The notes: generated by a model not told the origin, from the sequence alone. Shown: positions 9,472-17,311, counted from the first letter of the stretch. The stretch is DNA of 64,000 nucleotides from Pseudomonas vanderleydeniana (GCF_014268755.2 NZ_CP077093.1:3336001-3400000), one strand, 5' to 3'. Numbers and translations: made by a program.

Positions 9472-9498
9472 TGTTGCCGAGTATTAAGCGGCTATTTC

Positions 9499-9642
9499 AT
9501 GCGTCGTGGGCCATCTGTTCTTGCCCTTGTGGTGGGCGCTTTATTTTTGTCGGGTTGTATCCGGAATGAAGTTGTCCGGGTGGCTGTCATGACCATTCGT
9601 TTGCAAAGCTTAATAACTGAGCGTCCAGGGATTGTTCAATAA
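9499..9642 (+). CDS. small lipoprotein, 47 residues
   Basis: The short frame ATG-CGT-CGT encodes MRRGPSVLALVVGALF, then the lipobox LSGC at residues 17-20 (cleavage before Cys20), leaving a mature peptide of only about 28 residues (CIRNEVVRVAVMTIRL...). Arg residues at the N-terminus, a hydrophobic core and a lipobox make this a credible lipoprotein signal. It ends 20 bp before another lipoprotein gene in the same direction. The function is unknown. Base composition is lower in GC than the surroundings. Confidence 0.6.
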   Translation: MRRGPSVLALVVGALFLSGCIRNEVVRVAVMTIRLQSLITERPGIVQ

Positions 9643-9662
9643 ATAGGGTTAAGGGGTTAGGG

Positions 9663-10112
9663 ATGAAAAAGTTGTTTCTAATGGCAATTTTAAGTTCGGC
9701 CATCACCAGTGGTTGCAGTTCGATGCCTCCAATACCTTCCATGGCGGGGGATGACAAGTTTTCAGAAAGCTACGTGGCATCACACCTGTTCAAGGGGAGA
9801 ACCACCCTGGCAGAAGTTTCAAGTTTGTACGGAGAGCCGGACTCTAAAAGCAACTACAGTGATGGCAGCTCAAGCCTTATCTACAGGAAGCGTACTGTAC
9901 GAGACAATCTGACGTCGCTTTATAATCTGGTCGGCACCATTCCGGGTACCGATTCTGCAACTTCAGCGCTGGCCCAGGCCAGCAACAAGACCTATGACCT
10001 TGACAAGGCAAACAATTCAATCAAAGAGTTGTCAGGGAACAAAGGTCATGACAGCAATTACCTGAGTGTGACCTTCGACAAGAACGGGGTGGTTAAATCC
10101 TGGTCGCAATAA
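9663..10112 (+). CDS. BamE/SmpA-like small lipoprotein
   Basis: The protein has 149 residues with a lipoprotein signal (MKKLFLMAILSSAITSGC; lipobox TSGC, Cys18). The central part SHLFKGRTTLAEVSSLYGEPDSKSNYSDG...LIYRKR resembles the BamE/SmpA-OmlA fold, in which a helix with a G.T...V...YG.P pattern precedes beta strands. True BamE is about 115 residues and lies near fur, so this is a paralogue or an unrelated member of the fold. Codon use is AT-richer than its neighbours, suggesting horizontal origin. It forms a pair with the 47-residue lipoprotein. Confidence 0.7.
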   Translation: MKKLFLMAILSSAITSGCSSMPPIPSMAGDDKFSESYVASHLFKGRTTLAEVSSLYGEPDSKSNYSDGSSSLIYRKRTVRDNLTSLYNLVGTIPGTDSATSALAQASNKTYDLDKANNSIKELSGNKGHDSNYLSVTFDKNGVVKSWSQ

Positions 10113-10160
10113 CGTGGCAAACTCGATCACTTCAGGCGAGCATTGCCACGACGTTCCGGA

Positions 10161-10523
10161 TCACAGCACACCGGTGCCCTTGGTCAACAGCCAGATGACG
10201 ATCACCAACAGCAGGGCGCCGACCCCACAGGTCAGGCCGAACTGGCCCCAGGTCTTCTTGCCGGTCTGCACCTCGGAGTAGCAACTGTAGGCGTGGTAGG
10301 CCACTCCGCAGAACGCTGCGGCGGAGATGGCCAGCGCGATTAGTGCGACGATGTCGTAGCCGTAGTTCTGTAGCGTCTCGATGATGCCCCGGCCATCGCC
10401 GCGGCTGGGGGCCTCCATCGAGGGTAAGCCCGCGCAGGCCAGTCCTGACCACAAGGTAATGCCGGTCAGGAGTAGGCGCGAGAGTGATCGTTTGGACCTT
10501 TCAAGGGCGCGTTGGATGTTCAT
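10161..10523 (-). CDS. ICE membrane protein, TIGR03745 family
   Basis: The 120-residue protein has a signal sequence (SLSRLLLTGITLWSGLACAG) and two hydrophobic segments (YDIVALIALAISAAAFCGVAYHAY and FGLTCGVGALLLVIVIWLL). It matches what I know of the TIGR03745 family of integrating conjugative elements (PFGI-1 type), small inner-membrane or pilin-like parts of the type IV secretion apparatus. It sits directly after the TIGR03758 gene in the order expected within such elements. The genes that should follow (TIGR03750 onward) are instead about 17 kb away at 28211. Confidence 0.82.
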   Translation of the reverse strand: MNIQRALERSKRSLSRLLLTGITLWSGLACAGLPSMEAPSRGDGRGIIETLQNYGYDIVALIALAISAAAFCGVAYHAYSCYSEVQTGKKTWGQFGLTCGVGALLLVIVIWLLTKGTGVL

Positions 10524-10560
10524 CAGGGTGCCTCCATTGCAGGGTGTGGAACAGGAAGAG

Positions 10561-10800
10561 TCAGTGCAGTACCAGGGCGGTGAGCAGGATGTAGATCAGC
10601 GCCACCTTGATGAACAGGCTGAAGAACCTGCCCTGGGACAGGTGGCCGGCGGCCCAGCCTCGATAGCCACTCAAGATCGCCCAGCCGGCAAAGACCAACG
10701 CCACGGCCAGCACCAGGCCGGACAGCAACTGCGTGCTTTGCGACACGGTAAAACCGCCTATGGCCTCAAAAGCCGTCCGCTGCGATTGGCTCATGCTCAT
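10561..10800 (-). CDS. ICE membrane protein, TIGR03758 family
   Basis: The 79-residue protein has two membrane segments: LLSGLVLAVALVFAGWAILSGY and FFSLFIKVALIYILLTALVL. Length and the central GWAAGHLSQGRF loop fit the TIGR03758 family found between RAQPRD and TIGR03745 genes in PFGI-1/clc-type ICEs. It is probably a structural inner-membrane protein of the conjugation channel. It lies 10 bp after the shortened RAQPRD gene. Confidence 0.82.
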   Translation of the reverse strand: MSMSQSQRTAFEAIGGFTVSQSTQLLSGLVLAVALVFAGWAILSGYRGWAAGHLSQGRFFSLFIKVALIYILLTALVLH

Positions 10801-10809
10801 GGTGCGGAT

Positions 10810-10980
10810 TCATCTGTTCGGGGGTGTTGAGCGGTCAGCGCTGGCCGGCACCGGTTGCATCTCGGTATCGAGCTGGCGCAGCAGGTCTTCCAGGTGTGCA
10901 CGTTCCTTGCCTGAGGGGTCGGCTTGCACCAGATCCGTGGCAAGGCTTGCAGAGAGTGCGATAAGGCGCAGCTGTTTCAT
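10810..10980 (-). pseudogene. truncated RAQPRD-family ICE protein
   Basis: From the ATG at 10980 the product is MKQLRLIALSASLATDLVQA (signal-like), then DPSGKERAHLEDLLRQLDT, which matches the start of RAQPRD-family ICE proteins. Family members are about 100 residues and continue through a YRFDY..LR.DL segment to the RAQPRD motif. Here the protein ends after about 56 residues with an unrelated tail. It is probably a remnant. An ATG at 10992 is an alternative start. Position next to TIGR03758 supports the assignment. Confidence 0.6.
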
Positions 10981-11274
10981 GGCAGGGGGCATGGGTGTGG
11001 TCCGCTCGAAGAAAGTTCGTCGAGCGTGCCGTAGGTTCCCATCGAGAGCAGCAGGAAAACAGGAACCGGGGGGACGGGTTTTCCAGGCCGGAACCACCTG
11101 ATTCCTGTGGAACTCAGAGGGTTGTTCGGCCTGTCGGCGGCAGCGATGCCAGGCTTTCCGGCACTGGAGCCTGAAAGAACGTTCCGTCAGTGACTGGCTC
11201 TACACCGCAAAGCAACCGACAGGAAACGAGCCAGGCCCATGGCTTTTCGGCCACGGGCCAGAGCGTTGACTGGC

Positions 11275-11490
11275 CTAATTGACGGCGGTCTTGAGCACCA
11301 GGCGCCAGTGCACGGGAATCTTGAAGTCAGTGTGCCGGTGCTGGTTCTGATGGGGGAAGCGTTCGCCCTTGCGGGCGGTGAGTTCTTTCCCGCACCCGGT
11401 GCAGAGGTAGATACCGGAAACAGGGACTGCCGCGTCGAATTCGTAACTCAGATTCCACTCGTCCGAGTCACCGAGAAGTGCCATGGCCAT
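11275..11490 (-). CDS. small CxxC protein (Pseudomonas 'protein L'-like)
   Basis: The 71-residue product contains SGIYLCTGCGKELTARKGERFPHQNQHRH, a CxxC pair followed by Cys-free His-rich sequence, consistent with a small metal-binding fold. Proteins of this size and pattern are common in Pseudomonas, usually annotated protein L; the function is unknown. The ATG at 11490 has a GAGGG ribosome site 9 bp upstream, better than the in-frame GTG at 11505. An imperfect GC-rich hairpin (11230-11257) downstream could terminate it. Confidence 0.6.
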   Translation of the reverse strand: MAMALLGDSDEWNLSYEFDAAVPVSGIYLCTGCGKELTARKGERFPHQNQHRHTDFKIPVHWRLVLKTAVN

Positions 11491-11669
11491 CTTTTGATCC
11501 CTCACATGATGAATTCTGACTCACCAACGCTACTACACCCTGGACAGCGTGCCGCATTTTCCGACAGATGGGCTGCCTTCCCTGGTTTTGGGCGGTCAGG
11601 CGGCGCAGTAAAGGCCTGTCTGCCCTGCACCTCGTTCGATATCCGCCCCCCGACTCTCGTTCTCGTACC

Positions 11670-11834
11670 TCAATCGCTCGGAGGGTGTTGGATGGTCTTG
11701 GCCATTGTCTGCTCCGTGCCTGCCATTGCGCTGGGGAGCATGGCCGGGGTGGCAATGCCGCCGGCAATCACGCCGGTCTGCTTGAGAAAACGACGCCGGT
11801 CCTTATCCGGCGTCTGCTGCCGTGTCGAGTTCAC
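11670..11834 (-). CDS. 54-residue protein with Tat signal
   Basis: Beginning at a GTG with a strong ribosome site (AAAGGAG, 7 bp before), the frame encodes a twin-arginine leader with DRRRFLKQTG, then GVIAGGIATPAML and an SAMA cleavage-like site, and ends after about 15 further residues. It starts 12 bp after the SnoaL-like gene on the same strand, so the two are likely one operon. The leader is convincing, but the mature part is so short that this may be a remnant of a longer exported enzyme. Confidence 0.55.
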   Translation of the reverse strand: MNSTRQQTPDKDRRRFLKQTGVIAGGIATPAMLPSAMAGTEQTMAKTIQHPPSD

Positions 11835-11846
11835 CAGCAGTCTCCT

Positions 11847-12419
11847 TTACCTGGCGGCCAGGCCGGCTTGTTGAAGGAGGGAGAGGTTGTCCTCCAGGTG
11901 CCAGTTTTCGACGATGCGCCCCTTGGCGATCCGATAGATGTCGGTCGCGATGAAGTCGATGTCCTGGCCTTGTCCCTGTTTACCCATCAACGTGCCGGTG
12001 AAATGACCGGTGAAGTGGAGGTGAGTCACCACCCGGTCGCCAGCTACGATCATCTGGCGGATTTCACAATGCAGGTCCGGTACGGCGGAGCGAAAAGCCT
12101 TCGAGGCGGCCAGTACTCCTTCAATACCTTGGGCGCGGCCGCCGGGCAGGGTCTTGTCGAGGAACGTCGGTGCCAGGGCCTGGCGCGCCATGGCCTCGTC
12201 GCCGGTGTTCCAGAAGGTGCCGTAGCGGCTTGCTGCGAGTGCTTGGGCGTCGAGTGCCTGCTTCGACAGGCTGGCGTCGGCGACCAGGACGGCGGGCTGG
12301 ACGAGGTTGTCGGATTGGGCAACGGCGGGTGTGGCCGCAGCGCCCAGCATGAGGGCCGGGAGCAGGGCCGTTGCGCGAAGTCGCTGTTGAATCCTGGGTG
12401 GCGTGGTCTGGGAGGGCAT
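11847..12419 (-). CDS. exported SnoaL-like (ester cyclase) protein
   Basis: The 190-residue protein starts at the ATG at 12419 (ribosome site AGGAGATATCC). An N-terminal signal peptide ends near TPAVAQS. The rest is a SnoaL/NTF2-like alpha+beta barrel: YGTFWNTGDEAMARQALAPTF, GIEGVLAASKAFRSAVPDLHC, VAGDRVVTHLHFTGHFTG, GRIVENWHLEDNLSLLQQAG. Members isomerise or cyclise small molecules, but many have unknown roles. Periplasmic location is unusual for the family. The LysR gene at 12550 is divergent and is the obvious candidate regulator. Confidence 0.8.
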   Translation of the reverse strand: MPSQTTPPRIQQRLRATALLPALMLGAAATPAVAQSDNLVQPAVLVADASLSKQALDAQALAASRYGTFWNTGDEAMARQALAPTFLDKTLPGGRAQGIEGVLAASKAFRSAVPDLHCEIRQMIVAGDRVVTHLHFTGHFTGTLMGKQGQGQDIDFIATDIYRIAKGRIVENWHLEDNLSLLQQAGLAAR

Positions 12420-12549
12420 GGATATCTCCTGGGTTTGAGCGGTCGTGTTCCCGGCGCGTTTGTCCGGCCTGGCACCATGGTCACTCAACAAATCGAAGGT
12501 AAATACGGGTATTCTTCGAATAGATCCTTTCCAATTGTTCAAGAATCAG

Positions 12550-13488
12550 ATGATGATCGACAACCTACCCAACCTGCGTACCTTCGTGAGCGTGGTGGCC
12601 GTAGGCAGCCTGTCTGCGGCTGCCCGTGACATGGATCTGTCACTGGCGATGGTCAGCAAACGCCTGGCGCAACTGGAACGGGAGCTGGGCGTCCGCCTGC
12701 TTCAACGCACCACGCGAAAGCAGGTGCTGACGGAGGAAGGAAGACTGTTTCATGTCGAAGCGCTTCGAATACTGGCGGCCATCGAACAGGCGGAGGCCGT
12801 CATCTCGGGGAGGTCGCAGACGATTGATGGCACGCTGCGCCTGAGTGCTCCCGTCGAGTTGGGTCGGCAGTGGATCGCACCAGCGATTGCCGCTTTTCAG
12901 AAAATGCACCCCAAGGTGCGCGTGCAGTTGGAGCTTTCCGATGTGCTCGTGGACCTGCTCGATGCGGGTATCGACCTGGCCATCCGTTTCGGCAGCCTGG
13001 CCGACTCATCACTGATCGCTCGTCCGCTGGCGCCGAATTTCCGGGTGTTGTGCGCATCGCCGGATTACCTTCGGCAGTTTGGTGAGCCCAGCCACCCGGA
13101 TGAGTTGATTCACCACCAATGCATCCTGATCGGTCATCACGCACGCACGGTCTGGACATTCGAGGGGGAGGAGCCTCTCTCGGTGCAGATCAACGGGACG
13201 TTCGTCACCAACGATGGCAGTGCGGCCCACGCGCTGGCGCTCGCAGGGGCGGGAATTGCACGCAAGTCGATCTGGGACGTGGGCGACGAGATCGCCGCTG
13301 GCCGGTTGGAACGGGTGCTTCCAGCGTTTGCCATTTGCGCGGCACCGTTGAATGCGATCTATCCGACTGGACGCCACCTCGCGCCGCGCGTGCGTGCCCT
13401 GGTGGAATTCCTGGGCGATCGACTTGGCAACGCATGGCGGTGGGAGGGCATGCGCGGGGCGGGAGTCGAGGGTTTGCCGAACACCTAG
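12550..13488 (+). CDS. LysR family regulator
   Basis: The product has about 312 residues. The N-terminal winged HTH is clear (LRTFVSVVAVGSLSAAARDM, LSLAMVSKRLAQLERELGVRLLQRTTRK), followed by a periplasmic-binding-protein-like effector domain (DGTLRLSAPVELG...). The subgroup is that of CrgA/DsdC-like repressors, with RITRAL-style features such as QRTTRK. It is divergent from the SnoaL-Tat operon with 130 bp between the starts and probably regulates it. ATG codons at 12550 and 12553 are both possible. Confidence 0.9.
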   Translation: MMIDNLPNLRTFVSVVAVGSLSAAARDMDLSLAMVSKRLAQLERELGVRLLQRTTRKQVLTEEGRLFHVEALRILAAIEQAEAVISGRSQTIDGTLRLSAPVELGRQWIAPAIAAFQKMHPKVRVQLELSDVLVDLLDAGIDLAIRFGSLADSSLIARPLAPNFRVLCASPDYLRQFGEPSHPDELIHHQCILIGHHARTVWTFEGEEPLSVQINGTFVTNDGSAAHALALAGAGIARKSIWDVGDEIAAGRLERVLPAFAICAAPLNAIYPTGRHLAPRVRALVEFLGDRLGNAWRWEGMRGAGVEGLPNT

Positions 13489-13868
13489 TGGCTGTCCGAT
13501 CTCACTCAGAATGACGCGACAATCGACTTCGCTGGCAGGCTGACCTGGACCCTCAGTTGGGCCGCTTGATTCATGAAGTCCTCAAGATGTCCATGAGTGC
13601 TGGAGAGTGAAGGCCACTATCGCAAGCCCTGAACGAGCTGTGCCTTGATGGGATGTTCTTCTGGTCTGCACCTGGTCCCCATGAATACTGGCGATTGGGG
13701 CGGGCTGCTCTAAGCTTCGTACGAGGCATTTGAAACGCAGTTTCATTGCCTCAGCCTCTCGAGTGGAATGCATTTTCAAGTCGTAGTGTTCATTACCTGT
13801 CATCCGAGTGAGCCATGCCTGTGTTGGAATTATTTCCAACACCTTGTGATGAACAGGAGATGCTCACC
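13489..13868 (+). promoter_or_regulatory. gene-free stretch with an inverted repeat at 13821-13842
   Basis: I see no credible gene here. The notable element is GTGTTGGAA (13821-13829) and TTCCAACAC (13834-13842), a perfect 9-bp inverted repeat with a TTAT spacer, ending 27 bp before the next gene's start. It could be an operator for that gene. The remainder shows no clear structure. Confidence 0.45.
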
Positions 13869-14168
13869 ATGAAAAAGAGTGCGGACAGTAAAGATGCCTA
13901 TCATCAGGTCCTATTTCGTCTTTCGGTAACGCTCTACAACTCCAAAAGTGTCTATGTCGAAGGCACCGGTGGTGTCTACGGGTTTGAAATCCGTGTGAAG
14001 AATGATCACGGCCCCGACCCGGAAGGTGTGGTCCTGAGGGTGGACTCCAATGGTGACTGGATCGGTCGCATCGACGATCTGACGCCTGGAGTCAAGGAGT
14101 ATGAAGTCCAGGCCAGGATCAATGACATGCCTTATGCCACGGCTACTCTGCACATCCCCAAACCTTGA
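13869..14168 (+). CDS. hypothetical protein, possible Ig-like beta domain
   Basis: 99 residues from the ATG at 13869, which has ACAGGAG 9 bp upstream; frames from 13815 or 13860 lack this spacing. The sequence is beta-rich with alternating hydrophobics (VLFRLSVTLYNSKSVYV, YGFEIRVKND, VVLRVDSNGDWIGRI, YEVQARINDMPYATATLHI), which suggests an immunoglobulin-like or jelly-roll sandwich. No signal peptide is present. No family is recognised and no function is assigned. Confidence 0.6.
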   Translation: MKKSADSKDAYHQVLFRLSVTLYNSKSVYVEGTGGVYGFEIRVKNDHGPDPEGVVLRVDSNGDWIGRIDDLTPGVKEYEVQARINDMPYATATLHIPKP

Positions 14169-14350
14169 TCGGTTGCGCAGCAGGCCGCTCCCAGGCATCC
14201 GACGGGGAGCGGCTGCCTCGTGGATGCCCCGGTTCTCCCACGATTCCTCCCACCTGAGCATAACGACTAGTCGCAAAGAATGATGGAAGTTCGGCAGTCC
14301 GCCCGCTATAGATGAATGACAGCCAGGGCTGTACAAGGAGGGGGCAAAAA

Positions 14351-14671
14351 ATGGGCGTTTCGTTGATCACCCGGCTCGTCGCAAGTCGCGGCACGGGAGC
14401 CGTCACGTATGACATCCTGCAGAGCGCAGCACCGGTTTTTCTCGAGGAGACCGAGGAGCGGAATATCTACCGGGTGGTGCTTCGCAGTGGCGAGTTTCGT
14501 TATATCAAGGACGCGCCTTGTTTCGGCGGCTTCGATGCGGAACTCGCCGCCGGCTCGATCATCTGCGGCGAGGTCATCGGCTCCATCTCTGATCACGCGG
14601 CAGCCGGAGACAATTCCCCTGATCTGCTGGTGCTCAGCGTCCTGGCAAAAGGCGCGGCGGTATCGTGCTGA
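14351..14671 (+). CDS. hypothetical protein
   Basis: 106 residues from the ATG at 14351, which is preceded by AAGGAGGGGGC, one of the strongest ribosome sites in the window. The body (TGAVTYDILQSAAPVFLEETEERNIYRVVLRSGEFRYIKDAPCFGGFDAELAAGSIICGEV) appears globular and cytoplasmic, with no membrane segment. I do not recognise the family. It lies between two other singletons on the same strand. Confidence 0.6.
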   Translation: MGVSLITRLVASRGTGAVTYDILQSAAPVFLEETEERNIYRVVLRSGEFRYIKDAPCFGGFDAELAAGSIICGEVIGSISDHAAAGDNSPDLLVLSVLAKGAAVSC

Positions 14672-14721
14672 TACGGGTAGATGCGACAATCGCCTACGAA
14701 CATTTGTCGGCGGTGTAATCA

Positions 14722-15633
14722 ATGGATCGAACTCTCGATAGGGTCAATGGCGTGGCTTCACCTTTGCGTAAACTTCGATTCGTGCTGTACGGGTTGGGAC
14801 TATCGTGCGCCGCAGCGCTGGGTTTCTTTGCCTGGCAGAGCTTTTACCCGGTGCGTCCGACGGATGGCTGGGACTATCAGGTGGCCTATCGCGACGTACC
14901 CAAGGCGGCATCATTGGCCCTCGCCCAGGACGGTTCGCTGATCGTCAGCCAGGAGTTGCGCGACCGAAAAGGCAGCATCGTGCGTATCCACCCGGACGGC
15001 CAGCGTGAGGTGATCGTGCCCAACCTCTCGAAGCCCGATGGCATGGTGCCTGCGCAGGGTGGCTGGGTGTTCAGCCAGGAGGTCGGCGGGGCACCGGTCA
15101 GCTTGCTCAAGGATGGCGTGGTGACCGACCTGTTCTCCGGCGACAACGTGCAGGGGCTGTGGAATGACGGTGATGACCTCTACGCCATCGAGGACAGCAA
15201 GGGTGATGGTCGGTTGCTGCGCTATCGCTGGAGCGACGGGACGTTGACCGTCGTGCGCGACCAGCTCAACGAGGCTGAGTCCATCACCCGTTGTACGGAT
15301 GGCCGGCTGCTCTACACCAAGAAGAAGGAGGGCGCGGTCCGCCAACTGACCGAGGACCACCGTGACCCGGTGGTGCTGGCCGGCCTGAACCAGCCGACCT
15401 ACCTGATGTGCGATGAGCGCGGCTTGTGGATCAGCGAGGACTCGACGCACCGTGCCCGCCTGCTACTGGTGGACCCGCAGGGGAAACAGCAGACCATCCT
15501 GTCGTTCCTCAAGGCACCGCAGTCGATCATTCGGACGGACAAGGGCAGCTATCTGCTGGCCGAAGGTGGGCGCAACCGGGTGTTGGAGCTGACGCCAGCC
15601 TCGATCGACAGCCTTCACGGCGAGGCGGATTGA
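14722..15633 (+). CDS. membrane-anchored beta-propeller (SMP-30/NHL-like) protein
   Basis: The 303-residue protein has one N-terminal membrane segment (RFVLYGLGLSCAAALGFFAW, about residues 19-38), then repeated four-stranded blades: LALAQDGSLIVSQEL, IVRIHPDGQREVIV, DGMVPAQGGWVFSQE, QGLWNDGDDLYAIED, SITRCTDGRLLYTKK, YLMCDERGLWISED and IIRTDKGSYLLAEG. This is a six-bladed propeller like SMP-30/gluconolactonase or strictosidine synthase-like proteins. It is probably periplasmic and tethered to the inner membrane. The substrate is unknown. Confidence 0.75.
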   Translation: MDRTLDRVNGVASPLRKLRFVLYGLGLSCAAALGFFAWQSFYPVRPTDGWDYQVAYRDVPKAASLALAQDGSLIVSQELRDRKGSIVRIHPDGQREVIVPNLSKPDGMVPAQGGWVFSQEVGGAPVSLLKDGVVTDLFSGDNVQGLWNDGDDLYAIEDSKGDGRLLRYRWSDGTLTVVRDQLNEAESITRCTDGRLLYTKKKEGAVRQLTEDHRDPVVLAGLNQPTYLMCDERGLWISEDSTHRARLLLVDPQGKQQTILSFLKAPQSIIRTDKGSYLLAEGGRNRVLELTPASIDSLHGEAD

Positions 15634-15725
15634 CTATCGGGTCACAATCCCGCCAGGTCGGTTTGAGCCAGTTCGGGAGCCATGTTATGGTTCCTGGGCT
15701 ATCAACATGATCTTAAAGGGATTTT

Positions 15726-16097
15726 ATGCGGTTGTTCCTCTCGAAGACCTTCGGTGGTCTCACTCGGCAGTACTACATTCGTCAGTTTCTGTTCAGCCTG
15801 TTGTTCCTCGCGATAGTCATCTGGGGGGTCACCAACAGCAAGACCGGGCTGACGCTCAATTCGAGCCTGTTCATCCTGTTCTCGATCGTCAGTTGCTTCC
15901 TCTATCCTTACGCGCGCTTTGTCTATGAAAGCGTGGTCGGCTACGTGATGGGCAACAATGTCTTTTTCGTGAACGCCATCTTCATGATGGTGGTGAAGAT
16001 CTTCACCATGTACCTGTGCTGGGCCTTCTCCATTTTCATTGCGCCGGTGGGGCTGCTGTACCTGTACTTCCACCACAGCCGCAACGCTCGCGTGTAA
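15726..16097 (+). CDS. colicin E1-type (microcin) immunity protein, orphan
   Basis: The 123-residue integral membrane protein has three to four hydrophobic segments. The pattern matches the colicin E1 immunity family (ImmE1, Pfam Microcin PF03526): an N-terminal YYIRQFLF helix, a short NSKTGLTL loop, the FLYPYARFVYESVVGYVMG segment (aligned with CPYSKYAIEY of ImmE1) and a terminal IFIAPVGLLYLYF helix. Such proteins protect against pore-forming bacteriocins by blocking the pore helices in the inner membrane. No pore-forming bacteriocin gene is seen beside it, so it may be an orphan resistance gene. Confidence 0.72.
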   Translation: MRLFLSKTFGGLTRQYYIRQFLFSLLFLAIVIWGVTNSKTGLTLNSSLFILFSIVSCFLYPYARFVYESVVGYVMGNNVFFVNAIFMMVVKIFTMYLCWAFSIFIAPVGLLYLYFHHSRNARV

Positions 16098-16139
16098 GAC
16101 CTGCGGCGGGCGGTACCCACTGCCCGCCGTCTCGCCAAA

Positions 16140-16167
16140 AAAAGGCCCGCTTGTCAGCGGGCCTTTT
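16140..16167. terminator. bidirectional rho-independent terminator
   Basis: AAAAGGCCCGCT (16140-16151) and AGCGGGCCTTTT (16156-16167) form a perfect 12-bp stem with a TGTC loop and A/T runs on both sides. It separates the immunity gene from the convergent lactonase gene. Confidence 0.9.
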
Positions 16168-16171
16168 GCTT

Positions 16172-17311
16172 TCAGGGATAACTGACCGCCTGCACCCAGT
16201 TCGCGCCCTTGCCTGAAGGGGCGCTGGAGCGACGGGTGAGGGTGCCATGTTGCGGATCGATCGCGTACACGCCGACCTCGGCACTTTTCTCGCCGGTGAC
16301 CAGCAGCCATTTCCCTGACGGGTCGACAGTGATGCCGCGCGGTTGTTGCTCGACCTTGATGGTGCGCACGAAGCTGGGCTTGCCACTGTCGCGGTCGACC
16401 GAGAACACGCTGACCGTGCTGCCGGTGCGCTCACTGGTGTAGAGAAAGCGCCCGTCGGGGGTCAGCTTGATATCGGCCGCCCAGATCGCGTGGTCGGGTA
16501 TCGCCGGTGGTGCTGGCTGGCCGGGCTTGACCACTGGCCGGACGACGCCGTGCACCATGCCCGAATCAGCCGGTAGCGTGTTGACTTCGAAGAGCACCCG
16601 CAGGCGTCCCGTCTGCGGGTCGATGGCAAGCGTGGTCACGGTACCGGCCATCTCACTGAGCAGGTAGATGAAACGGTTGTCTGATGACAAGGCCGGGTGA
16701 CGCGGGCCGCTGCCCTTGGGCAGGTCGACATGGCCCAGGGGCGTCAACTGACCGCTGGCGGCGTCGAACTTGAATTCCAGGTATTGGTCGGAACCCAGGT
16801 TGGCCGCGTACACGAAGCGGTTGGTGCCGTCGACGATGATCGAGTGGGCGTTCGGCCCGGTCTTGACGACTTGCTGCACATAATCGGTGACGACGCCATT
16901 GGCGTTGATCGTATTGACGCTGACCAGGTCCTCGCCGTAGGAGGCGCCGAACAGGTAGTGTCCGGCCTTGTCCGTGGAGATGTAGGCCAGGCTGTCGGCG
17001 ACGGTCGAGTTCTTCAGGTGCTTGAGTGCGCCGTTCTTCGGGTCGATGGCGTAGGTCGCCACCGAGAAGGGCTTGGCGCGAATGGAGGCATAGAGCCTGG
17101 TGTGGTCCGGGCTCAGGGCCAGCGGCATGACGCCGGCTCCGGCGTCGGTGAGTGCCAGCGGCTGCAACAGTCCATCCGCCGACAGCTCATAGCTGGAGAG
17201 GGTGCCGTCGGTGGCGTTGGAGACGTAGACATAAGTGTTGGCCCAGGTCACGGGTGCGGTCGCCAGCAATGCAGCGCCAGCCAGGCCCTGCAGGGTCTTG
17301 AGTCGATTCAT
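16172..17311 (-). CDS. exported lactonase-family seven-bladed beta-propeller
   Basis: The 379-residue protein has a Sec signal peptide (LAGAALLATAPVTWANTYVYVSN, cleavage near TWA-N). The repeated blades (TYVYVSNATDGTLSSYEL, VMPLALSPDHTRLYASI, PNAHSIIVDGTNRFVYAANLG, PRHPALSSDNRFIYLLSEM, DIKLTPDGRFLYTSERTGSTVSV, RGITVDPSGKWLLVTG) are the 6-phosphogluconolactonase/YbhE-type lactonase fold (PF10282). The cytoplasmic Pgl enzyme has no signal peptide, so this is a periplasmic paralogue with an unknown lactone substrate. It stands alone. A GTCGTACGAC palindrome (17351-17360) lies upstream. Confidence 0.82.
   Translation of the reverse strand: MNRLKTLQGLAGAALLATAPVTWANTYVYVSNATDGTLSSYELSADGLLQPLALTDAGAGVMPLALSPDHTRLYASIRAKPFSVATYAIDPKNGALKHLKNSTVADSLAYISTDKAGHYLFGASYGEDLVSVNTINANGVVTDYVQQVVKTGPNAHSIIVDGTNRFVYAANLGSDQYLEFKFDAASGQLTPLGHVDLPKGSGPRHPALSSDNRFIYLLSEMAGTVTTLAIDPQTGRLRVLFEVNTLPADSGMVHGVVRPVVKPGQPAPPAIPDHAIWAADIKLTPDGRFLYTSERTGSTVSVFSVDRDSGKPSFVRTIKVEQQPRGITVDPSGKWLLVTGEKSAEVGVYAIDPQHGTLTRRSSAPSGKGANWVQAVSYP

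Noticed and set aside
13582..13842. 86-residue minus-strand frame
   Set aside because: No ribosome site and no resemblance; its start lies in the inverted repeat at 13821.
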